Part shown: positions 32,601 through 44,600 of the stretch, piece after piece
Position numbering within the stretch: position 1 is the first letter of the stretch
Layout: every line of letters starts with the position of its first letter
Assembly (NCBI RefSeq): GCF_026151205.1
Contig: NC_087080.1
Location: forward strand, 16,591,337-16,655,336
Source of the DNA: Bolinopsis microptera
Taxonomy: Eukaryota; Ctenophora; Tentaculata; Lobata; Bolinopsidae
Length of the DNA stretch: 64,000 nt
Reading direction: 5' to 3'
Position numbers and translations under genes: made by a program
The notes under the pieces: generated by a model
Told to the model about the DNA's origin: nothing
Databases searched by the model: none
Seen by the model: only the letters and a program-made list of their open reading frames with translations

Positions 32601-35600
32601 GTGTACACAGAGTACAGACCTACTCCTCTTCAGCACTACATATTCCCTGACGGGGGTAATGGAATCTTCCTCGTTGTCGATGAAAAGGTGTTTGCAATTA
32701 GCTTTAATTTCGAAATTTAAAGATATTTTTATCCGTTAATATTGTTACAGAATAAATTTAACTGAAACGTTCTACACACATTTGATTTCCCTTGCTGAGT
32801 ACTGCTACTAATATCGTATCTACCCCAAACCCATGTAGCTGAGACACCTGGAATCATTTTTAACATAAGTCTGATTTCAGAGGAGGTTCAGGGAAGATAA
32901 TTTTGAGAAAGCTATGGCATTTCTACAAGATGGAGGCTCAATGGGGGGAGGAGGAGGAGGAAAGAAAAAGAAAGGAGGATTTAAACAAGGTCTGTAATCT
33001 AATGATACATTCCTCTTGCTCACTTTATTGTCATTCCTTGAACAGCCAATTTTAACCGAATTGCTTATTGTATCCGAATCTAACGTAACTTACGATATTG
33101 GTAGAAATGCTAAAACCTCTTCTCAGGTATGGCGGATATATTCAGTATTGTGAAGATGATAATGGAGAGGTCACTACAACCTGTCATCGTGTTCTCCTTC
33201 AGTAAGAAGGATTGTGAAAGCCATGCTCTTCAGATGTCTAAACTCGACTTTAACACTTCCGAGAGAAGTCTCTAGTACGAGAAGTTTTCGAAAATGCGAC
33301 TGACGTCCTAAGTGACGACGATAAGCAACTGCCGCAGGTAAACTGCCGCCCATGTAATATGTATCAGTTTTCAGTTTTACTTTTCAAGAGCACATTTGAG
33401 ACTGTGGCAATTTTGGAACAAATGGACCGCGCGAAGAAAGATAATGTGGTAACTTTTTCATAAAAAGTGTAAGGGTTGCGCGCGCGGCCCGGCCTGGCCT
33501 TGCTTCTGCGTGCAGCTGCGTGCGTTTTTATGTTCGATAATGGTAAATGTGCTCCATGGTAAATAAGTTTATAAGCTTCGAGTCCTAGTCCCTGGATAAA
33601 CGGATTGCCATGTTGGCTACACTGACTTTCTATTTGACTGGTTTCATGTTAATCTAACAATATAATTATCTATTCCTTCAGGTTAGCAAAGTTTTACCAA
33701 TGTTGGAGCGGGGTATCGGAATACATCATGGTGGTCTACTTCCTATCCTTAAAGAAGTTATAGAAATCTTGTTTCAAGAAGGCCTGATCAAAGCTCTCTT
33801 CGCCACCGAAACCTTTGCTATGGGACTAAACATGCCGGCCAGGACAGTCGTGTTTTCGTCCGCAAAAAAGTTTGATGGAAAAGATACGAGATACATTACT
33901 AGTGGAGAGTATATCCAGATGAGTGGCAGGGCTGGTCGTAGAGGTAATTACTCTCCATATAGGAATCTTTTAGCTTTCTTGGAAAGTCCTTTGTTAATCC
34001 ACTGTTGAGCACCTTTTTGCTCTTTATAAGCCGTTCAATTATAATCAAATTTATAAATTTAACTCTTGTCAGGAATTGACGACCGAGGTATTGTTATTTT
34101 ATGCGTGACTACCAAGATGGAACCTCAAGTTCCCAAAGATCTCATTCAGGGAGAAGCTAATCCCCTGAACAGTGCTTTCCGACTAACATACCATATGGTT
34201 TGTGAATAATTAATATTCTTACTATCGGTTATAGAATACTTATCAGCTTGCTGCGGACTTATACTAGGTTCATTAAGCAATTCCTTTGAATAATACAGGG
34301 TTTGTTTTGCTCTTTGTCTATTTTCCCGAGACTTTCCACAGACGTGCGAGGTTTTCTTCTGTGTTATGTTGGGTTCCTTAGCAACTTGTTAATGTTAATA
34401 AATTAATTTGGAAAACCTCAGGTGCTGAACTTGTTGAGGGTGGAGGATGTCAACCCAGAGTTCATGCTGGAGCGATCATTTTACCAATACCAGAACACTT
34501 CCTCCATTCCCTTCCTTATGAACAAACTACAGGTTTTTATAAGCACATAGTGCTAAAAGTGCTCACAAAACGCATACATTTATAAATAAATCCCTAACTT
34601 ACCAGGCCAATATTGTTTATTTAACAATATTTACTTGTGTTTAAATCTTGTTATGATAGTAAGCACTCGTCCAGTTTATGTTGAGTCCTTGTCAATCAAC
34701 CCTTACATTTCCAGTTATCAGAAGTAGAGCACTCGGCTATCCAGATCCCCAACGAAGACTCTGCGCGGACATACTTTAACCTGCGGCAACAGCTCACAAA
34801 GTTACAGAAAGTTATCACATCTTACATTCACAAACCCAGGTAATTTACCTTTTTGTAGTGAATAATAAAATTTGATTGCTTTAATAATAATACACAGGGA
34901 GGGATAAGAAAAGAATACTTTATATATTTATATTTTTTATATATTTATATTTTTGCAGTACTAATTTAAGATAACATGTGGGAGCTAATAACTCAATTGT
35001 ATAGTATTATTCTAGTAGCAGGGCGTATACCTGCTACTAGAGTATATAGAGGATACACCAACTTAATGAGATTCTTTAAAATGTGCGAGGTGACTGGCCC
35101 CTCAAGTTGACTTTGTCAGGTACATTCTGTCATTTCTACAGCCTGGTAGATTAATGAAAGTGCATCACAACGAGGATAATTGGGGATGGGGAGTTGTGGT
35201 CAACTTCCAGAAGAAGGGAAAGCAGGGCGGTAAGTCATTAACTAATTAACTAATTGGGGATGGGGAGTTGTGGTCAACTTCCAGAAGAAGGGAAAGCAGG
35301 GCGGTAAGTCATTAACTAATTAACTAATTGGGGATGGGGAGTTGTGGTCAACTTCCAGAAGAAGGGAAAGCAGGGCGGTGAGTCATTAACTAATTAACTA
35401 ATTGGGGATGGGGAGTTGTGGTCAACTTCCAGAAGAAGGGAAAGCAGGGCGGTGAGTCATTAACTAATTAACTAATTGGGGATGGGGAGTTGTGGTCAAC
35501 TTCCAGAAGAAGGGAAAGCAGGGCGGTGAGTCATTAACTAATTAACTAATTGGGGATGGGGAGTTGTGGTCAACTTCCAGAAGAAGGGAAAGCAGGGCGG

Positions 35601-38600
35601 TGAGTCATTAACTAATTAACTAATTGGGGATGGGGAGTTGTGGTCAACTTCCAGAAGAAGGGAAAGCAGGGCGGTGAGTCATTAACTAATTAACTAATTG
35701 GGGATGGGGAGTTGTGGTCAACTTCCAGAAGAAGGGAAAGCAGGGCGGTGAGTCATTAACTAATTAACTAATTGGGGATGGGGAGTTGTGGTCAACTTCC
35801 AGAAGAAGGGAAAGCAGGGCGGTGAGTCATTAACTAATTAACTAATTGGGGATGGGGAGTTGTGGTCAACTTCCAGAAGAAGGGAAAGCAGGGCGGTAAG
35901 TCATTAACTAATTAACTAATTGGGGATGGGGAGTTGTGGTCAACTTCCAGAAGAAGGGAAAGCAGGGCGGTAAGTCACGTGATTATGGTTATGATACACG
36001 TTCTTAGTTGATCATAATATCGTGTATGCAGGGGGGGGGTCCACGTTAAAAAAGTTAAATTCTAAGATCGAGATTTTGGAATTTAACATTAATTACTTTA
36101 ACTTTTTTAACTTTTTTAACATAAATTAAAAATCAGATTTTGGCTGACTAATCGGTTCAAATTTTAACATAATTACCCAAATTAAACTCAATTATGAGTG
36201 TTGATCTTTATATTTAGTACTAGTAGTACCTCGCTCTTGCAATTGTTTTCTGTAGTTGTAACTGATTTGATAACTCTACAAAAAAACACCTTGTATCTAT
36301 ATATAGGGGGGGGGGGGGGGGGGGGTGACATGTCTCCAATGTCTCCCGCACCTTATCTTTTCGAAAAGACAACGACATTGGAGACATTGGAGACTTTGAG
36401 ACACAGCTTTTGGAGACATTGGAGACATTGGGGACATTGGGGACATTGGAGACACAGCTTTTGGAGACATTGGGGACATTGGAGACATTGGGGACATAAG
36501 GGACATAAAATGGATATTAGGGGCATTGGAGACATGGAGACACAGCTTTTGGAGACTCCTCCTCTTCCTCCTCCTCCTCCTCCTCCTCCTCCTCCTCCTC
36601 TTCCACCTCCTCCTCAGTCCTCCTCAGTCGTTCTCCTCCTCCTGGGTCCTCCTCCTCCTGGATCCTCCTCCTCTTCATCCTCCTCCTCCTCCTCAATCAT
36701 CAGTCCTCCTCCTCAGTCCTCCTCCTCACCCTTCTCGTCAGTCCTCCTCCTCCTCAGTCCTCCCCAAGTCCCCTCTTCAGTCCTCCCCCAGTCCCCCTCT
36801 TCCTCCTATTCAGTCCTCCTCCTCCTCCCTCCTCAGTTCTCCCTCAGTCCTCCTCCTTCTCAGTCCTCCTCCTGAGTCCTCTTCCTGAGTCCCTCCTCCT
36901 GAGTCCCTCCTCCTCCTCAGTTTTCCACCTCCTCCTCCTCCTCCACCTCCTCCCTCAGTCCTCCTCAGTCGTTCTCCTCCCCCCTCCTGAGTCCTCCTCC
37001 TGAGTCCTCCTCCTGGGTCCTCCTCCTCCTGGGTCCTCCTCCTCCTCCTCTTCATCTTCCTCCTCTTCCTCTTCAATCATCAGTCCTCCTCCTCAGTCCT
37101 CCTAGCTCATCCTTCTCGTCAGTCCTCCTCCTCCTCAGTCCTCCCAAGTCCCCCCTCCTCCTCAGTCCTCCCCCAAGTCCCTCCTCTCCTATTCAGTCCT
37201 CCTCCTCCTCCTCCTCCTCCTCAGTCTCCTCAGGTCCTTTTCCGTCCTCCTCCTGAGTCCTCTTCCGATCCTGAGTCCCTCCTCCTGGAGTCTCTCTCCT
37301 CCAAGGGTCCTCCCCTCTCCTCCTCCTCCCCCTCCTCAGGTCCTTCTCCTCCTCCTCCTCTCTCAGTCATCCTCCTCAGTCATCTCCTCAGCCATCCTCC
37401 TCAGCCATCCTTCTCAGCCATCCTCCTCAGCCATCCTCTTCAGTACTCCTGAGTCCTCCTCCTGAGTCCTCCTCCTAAGTCCTCCTCCTCCTCCTCCCTC
37501 AGTCCTTCTCCTTCTCCTCCTCCTCCTTCTCAGTCATCCTCCTCAGTCATCTCCTCAGCCATCCTCCTCAACATCCTCCTCAGCCATCCTCCTCAGCCAT
37601 CCTCCTCAGTACTCCTCAGGTCCTCCTCCATCAGTCCTCATCCTCCCTCCTCAGTCCTCCTCCTCATCTTCTCCTTAGTCCTCTCCTCCTCAGTCCTCCC
37701 CAGTCCCCCTCCTCCTCCTATTCACTCCTCCTCCTCCCTCAGTTCTCCTGAGTCCTCCTCCTGGGTCCTCCTCCTCCTCCTGAGTCCTCCTCCTGGGTTC
37801 CTCCTTCTCATAGGTCCTCATCCTTCTCCTCCTCAGTCCTTCTCCTCCTCCTCCCGAGTCCTCCTCCTGGGTCCTCCTCCTCCTAGTTCCTCCATCTTCT
37901 CCTTCTCCTCCTCAGTCCTTCTCCTCCACCTCCTCCTCCTCCTCAGTCATCCTCCTCAGTCATCCTCCTCAGCCATCCTCCTCAGCCATCCTCCTCAGCC
38001 ATCCTCCTCAGTACTCCTCAGTCCTCCTCCTTCTCAGTCCTCCTCAGGCCTCTTCCTGAGTTCTCCTCCTCCTCCTCCTGAGTCCTCCTCCTGGGTCCTC
38101 CTCCTCCTAGGTCCTCCTCCTTCTTCTCCTCAGTCCTACTCCTCCTCCTCAGTCATCTTTCTCCTCCTCCTCCTCCTCCTCCTCCTCCCTCCTCCTCCTC
38201 CTCCTCCTCCTCCTCCTCCTCCCTCTCAGTCATCCTCCTCAGCCATCCTCTTCAGCCATCCTCCTCAGTCCTCCTCAGTCCTCATCCTCCTCCTCAGTCC
38301 TCCTCCTCCTGGGTCTTCCCTCCTCTTCATCCTCCTCAGTCCTCAGTCCTCCTCCTCAGTCCTCCTCCTCATCCTTCTCGTCAGTCTTCTTCATCCTCAG
38401 TCCTCCCCAAGTCCCCCTCCTCCTCAGTCCTCCCCCAGGTCCCCCTCCTCCTCCTATTTAGTCCTCCTCCTGATCCTCCTCCTCCTCAGTTCTCCTCAGT
38501 CCTCCTCCTTCTCAGTCCTCCTCAATCCTCTTCCTGAGTCCTCCTCCTGAGGTCCTCCTCCTCCTCCTCCTCCTGAGTCCTCCTCCTGGGTCCTCCTGCT

Positions 38601-41600
38601 CCTGGGTCCTCCTCCTAGGTCCTCCTCCTTCTCCTCCTGAGTCCTTCTCCTCCTCCTCCTCAGTCATCCTCCTCAGTCATCCTCCTCAGCCATCCTCCTC
38701 AGCCATCCTCCTCAGTACTCCTCAGTCCGTCCTCCTTCTCAGTCCTCCTCAGTCCTCTTCCTGAGTCGTCCTCCTGAGTCCTCATCCTCCTCCTCCTCCT
38801 CCTGAGTCCTCCTCCTGGGTCATCCTCCTCCTAGATCGTCCTCCTTCTCCAATCATACTCTACGTCTCCAGTGTCTCCAATGTCTCCAATGTCTCCAAAA
38901 GCTTTGTCTCCATGTCCCCAATGTCTCCAATGTCTCCAAAAGCTGTGTCTCCAATGTCTCCAATGTCTCCAATGTCTCCGGGACATGTCTCTGCACCCTA
39001 TCTTTTCAAAAAAGACTAGAGACATTGGAGACATTGGAGACATGTCACCCCCCTATATACACATAATTGTATAATTTACTAATATAATCATTCATATAAT
39101 AGGAAAAAGCATGTCGGCCTACCACAAGTACACAGTAAGTGGTCAATGGGTTGGAATTGCGGGACTGATTACAGGTAGTAGCGAATGCTATTGATGCCAA
39201 GTATAACGGGACGTCAGAGAAACTGGGAAGGAGTGGGCAGAGTATTTGGGGGATGAACATTACAGTCAGACTTCAGTCGGGACCCAAGGAAATGGCTTAC
39301 AGCCCGACCAATACTCATTAGAAGGGTGGCTGTCACGATATGGTCCGGAATGTTACACGGAACAGTTGGAAGAGGCGGGATTTGGATCACCCAGTAATTT
39401 TCCAGTGTGTTCAGGAAAGTGACCTGGACAAGTTGGAAATATTTGACAAATGTCATCGGCTGACTATCCTGCATGCAGCCAAACGGATCCTTATTAGAGG
39501 AGTAGCTAATATCGTGAAGGGAGAATGTTAGAATCCACGAAAATAACATCCCCTGGCCCTCCTCGTCAGGAAACACAGATTGTATTGATACTTTTATAAT
39601 GGACAATGGTACAAAATGAATTTATATATTTCTGAATAAGTTTCAATGTTCCATTTATTTAATATTATACAGCTAATTAAAATTATTCAGCTAATTATTA
39701 AATTACTTTTGCAGATATTTTAATTTTATTCTCTCGATAATTGAAAGGTTTTATTTTTACCCAGCCTTGATATTGCTCGGTAGTTTTGAATTTCAATTGT
39801 TTTAACATTTAATCAGTTTTTTAGTTTTCTTAAGTTTGTTTTATACAATTTAACTAGCATTGGATTGGGCTGCTGTGATTTACTTTATTAACTACTAGAA
39901 AGCCCGTGGTAACAGGGACGAAGCTAGTAGTATTCTTTGAAAGAAAGTTTTAATCGCATCAAAAAATATCCATCTCAACCGAAGATACAGCCGATTTAAA
40001 TATAAAACACTTTTAAAAGTTTAAACACAACGTAATTACCACAAAACCGATCAAAATGACGTTAAAACAATCTTTGCTCGTGCATGTGTGCATTAAAACA
40101 ACCGATGCTATGGAACCTTTTGGTTGTTACCTAAATTCTATTTTTCATTCTAATTTTGCACGTGGGCGGTCGTACAGACATACAGACAGAAAACAATTCT
40201 TTGAATTTTAGTAGAGATGTAGTACAGGTATCTCTGTAACCAGCGAGGTTTTTCCAAGACCTCTATATTTAACCAATATCCTTATCAGTTAAGCAGTTAT
40301 GATGAACCGTGTCAATTTTGAGCTCTTAATTTGCTTAACGGCGACTGCATTAGTTATAATGATCTTCAACTTTTATTTAACTAAGTTTATGAATTTACAT
40401 AGTTACCAATTAGAATTTTTTTAATTTTACAATGATATGTGCAGGATGTCAGATCATTCTCTTTTTAAACTAAGCTGATATTATTCCAACACCTCGAGAT
40501 TTGACTGTCAAGTTTTCCTGCTATTTACAGCCATCCTGATCGTCAGTGAAAGGTATAGTTTATCGTTATTATGTTATTACATAATCTTAAAACTCTATGA
40601 TAGCACAATGAATGTACGTGAAATTAAACGCAGAGTTCGTGGAAGAATTGGGAGGGGGTGTGTCATCGACACTATTTTTAATTTTGTAATATAATATCGT
40701 GACACAGTGACTCTTTGTTTGAGCGATAACTTTTATGAAACATCATTAGAATTTTATTCAGTTATTAATTCATTACGATTAGTATCACTAGATTTAATGA
40801 TATAGATTATCATAGCCCTATTTTCAGTGTTGACACTGTGAATGGAATCTGTTGTTTTAAAAAAATTATTTATCAATCAGCTGTTTTATATTTCTATGAA
40901 TTATAATTTATTATTGTAATGATCAAATGTATCAATTATTTATCGGTTGTACCTATGTTATATGACTGTTTTACTCTTGTCATGGGCATTCCTATATTCC
41001 TACATGTAATGACTAATGAACAAAAATACCAACGCATGACCTAAAAATAAACTAGTCTAGAATATTCACTCCATTGCAATTTCAACCCAAATTTGAATTT
41101 ATGTTAAAAAAGTTAAACTTTCTAAGCCTGAATTTTGAAATTTAACATTAATTAATTTAACTTTTTTAACTTTTTTTAACGTGGACCCCCCCCCCCCCCC
41201 CCCCCCTATGCAGTATGATATAGCGAACTAGAATAAGATAAAGTGCTATTCCTTAAAAAGCTGATAGTATCTAACGGCGTACTTTCAACTTAAGTTATCA
41301 GTGTTCTGTGATAACTAATCTCTAATCAATTAACATATCAATTAACTTATTAACTAATTAACTAATTAACTAATTGACTTTGCAGGATCAGCAGAGCCCC
41401 TGTATGTGGTAGAAGGGCTATTTAATTGTGCGACCCCCGTCTTACCTAACGTGCCCCCTAAGCCCTGTCCCCCCGGGGGTAAGGGCGAGTACCAGATAGT
41501 ACCACTAATGCTCCACCTCGTTACTGGAGTCTCCGCCGTCAGACTATACCTTCCTAAAAACCTCGTCCCTCTGGGTGAGACTGAATTTACTAAATTCCAC

Positions 41601-44600
41601 TTTCTCAATATTAAATAGAATCAACCTATAACATATTCTGGAGAAATAATATTATCGACGTGTGAAGTGTGTACCTCAACAAACACTCCTATTTTAGAAA
41701 ACCGGGAGAGTGTCGGCAAGTCATTAAAAGAAGTAGAGAAGAGATTCCCAGACGGTGTTCCGTTACTGGACCCTGTAGAGGATATGAAAATCAAGGAGGC
41801 TGATTTCGAGGAGACCGTCAGGAAGATTGAAGTCTTGGAACAGAGGTAAGTTAGTGAGGAGATAAACGAGATACTACAGTAACCAACTACCAATTAGTTA
41901 GTTATCCTTGTGTTTATTAAGTGGTAAACAGTTAAACCTTGTCAGGTTATTCAAACACCCCCTTCATGATGATCCTAAGCTAGAGGGACTGTATGAGTTG
42001 TGTGAGAAGAAGAACACTTTAGCTATAAAGTGTAAAGATACCAAACAGGAGCTCAGAGACGCGAGAACAGGTAAAGTTATATAATACTTAAACACTACAC
42101 ACCAATAAAGTGTTAACATATATTAAACCATTATTTGTTTTAGTTGCTGGAATTTCTCTATCTGGAGTTTAAAATATAACATTATTGACGGTGAACACAG
42201 GAAGAGTTATTGTATTATTAGTTTGTATCATGTGTTGTATCACGTGTTGTTAGTTTGTATCACGTGCTAACCTTCACCTCACAGTGCTACAGTTAGACGA
42301 ACTGAAGTGCAGGAAGAGAGTGCTGAGGAGATTAGGGTACTGCAACAGTGCTGACGTTATAGAGACTAAGGGCAGAGTAGCTTGTGAGATATCCACTGGT
42401 AAGTGCTGACGCCCATTTCAGTAGTGACCCACTCCCATTTCAGAAGTGCCCCCCCCCCCCCCCCCCCCCCCCATTTCAGTAGTGGTCCCTCCCCATTAGT
42501 TGAGGTTTCAGTTTCCACAATACACTATTAGATTCTGTTTGAAGTTTTTGGATTTGTCTCTGAAACCCCCTGCTGGTAATTATATTTAACCAATAAAACA
42601 TATTATTATTAGTAGCGCCCCCCCTCCAATAAACCATAATATCAGTAGTGCCCCCCCCCCCCCCCCCAATAGACCATGATATCAGTAGTGCCCCCCCCCC
42701 CCCCCCCCCAATAAACCACAATATCTCACTAGGTCAGGAGTTAGCACTAGCAGAGCTAATATTTAACGGAACATTTAACGACTTGGAACCCCCCGTTATC
42801 GCAGCTGTTCTGAGTTGCTTTGTGTTCGAGGAAAATGTCAAGGAGGCTCCTCAGCTTACTCTAGAGTCTCTTAAAGGTATCTACTCAGCACGTGTTCTCA
42901 CGTGATATATATATATATATGGACACGTTCATTTGAGTTTGAGGATATTGGTAAATATATTATATAAGTGACCCTATTAAAAGGCACAGTGTAGTTGACT
43001 TTGTCACACTATGAAATTACTTAAACCCTTGATGGTTAGGATAATCGTCTCATCCTCTAGGCTAACTTTGTCACATAAAGATATCTTAATCAGGTGATAA
43101 GATATCGCTTAAATACGGCCGGCACGGAAATGGTTACATTGTCACACTATAAACATGTGACGGAGTAAATATGGACCCCTTGCTGCCGTTTTTGACCAAA
43201 TTTTTGAGTGTCCAGTTGATTGGATGGGTACATATGACCATTACCTACATATTTGACGACTTTTTTAGTTAGATGGTGCATTCAGGTTTACTCTGTCACA
43301 CATTAAAGAAAATATGTGATGAATGTTTAGGGCACCCTGCTAAGTAATGATGGGTAGTGTAAGTTTATTTGATGGCCTGGAAGTGCTGGGAATTGTTATT
43401 ATATTATATAGTCGTAAGGAATTAAAACACAGAAGGCACAACCAAGCTTACTTTGTCACAATATAATCTTGATGATATCTGAACATGTGTGAAATTGAAC
43501 AAATAATGATACCAGCTCAAACCCCTTATATTATACGTACTATGGATCAAACAACACTGCTAGTACCATGCACCAGTCACATAAATCATTATCAGGTGGT
43601 AATATGTTAACAGTGTCACAATTAAACTACCGCTACATGGTCAAAAATAGGGTAATTTCGTCACACAAAATTATTATAACTCTGTTATAGCTCCTTGCTG
43701 GCAAAATAACTAGTTTATCGACATTTTTTTGATGATAAAGTAACATAGTAATAGAGGTATAGTTCTTCAAAATAGGGGCAAGACATGTTTACTTTGTCAC
43801 ATCAGTTATTATAAGAGTTAGGTAATCTTCATCAGATTAAAAGATATTTTTCGTAGTTTGGATCGATTAATACTTTAATATACCTGTAATAAATCCTATG
43901 CCAATTTTAACACACTATCTTGATACTGTTGGGGCAGGGAAAGTTAATTTTGTCACATTTTCAATGTCTTTGACAAATGAATCTAAATTTTTAAAATTGA
44001 GCTCTTATGTTCTGGACAATATTCTTCCAATCGTTTCTGAAAGAATGTTGAATTCTAATAGAGTTATAGATCTTCAAAATAGGGGAAAGACAAGTTTACT
44101 TTGTCACATCAGTTATTATAAGAGTTAGGTAATCGTCGACATCACATTAACATATATTTTTTTGTAGTTTGGATTGATTTATATAGGTAATAAAGCAGCC
44201 TATGCTAATTTTTACACACTATCTTGAAATTGTTGGGGCATGAAAAGTTAATTTTGTCACATTTTTAGTGACTTTGACAAATTTAACCTAAAATTGTTAA
44301 ACTTAAGCTCTGATGTTCTGGACAATATTCTAATAGAGGTATAGAATATAGATCTTCAAAATAGGGGCAAGACATGTTTACTTTGTCACATCAGTTATTA
44401 TAAGAGTTATTATAAGAGACTATTTCATTCTATAATCATTGTTTTTAATCTATTTACGATTTCGTATACTTTTTTGTGACAATGTAAACGTCAACTGATC
44501 TTAACTTGCATCAACTACATTGTCATCATATAAAATTTTCCCGCCTTTCAAACCAAAATCAGATATAAATAATTCGCCCAAAATTTTAAATTTCATATAT

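Larger units (their letters stand above)
36031..41206. mobile_element. 5.2-kb composite DNA element with G-run TIRs, in MTR4 intron 13
   Basis: The left end GGGGGGGGTCCACGTTAAAA continues AAGTTAAA. The right end is the inverse: TTTAACTTTTTTTAACGTGG then ACC and a C run ending 41206. Both flanks are TATGCA (36025-36030 and 41207-41212), a likely 6-bp target duplication. Inside each end is a near-palindromic about 80-bp module. The interior holds another inverted-repeat element (36306-39053), a broken SAM-domain coding segment and an RTE-like tail. No transposase was recognised. Confidence 0.65.

Noticed and set aside
33261-33266. Programmed frameshift in MTR4
   Set aside because: No slippery heptamer or downstream pseudoknot is evident; two other genes in the window show similar single-base breaks, so sequence error is simpler.
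36198-37076. Pro/Ser-rich and Arg/Glu-rich open frames
   Set aside because: Low-complexity CTC tract; no codon structure.
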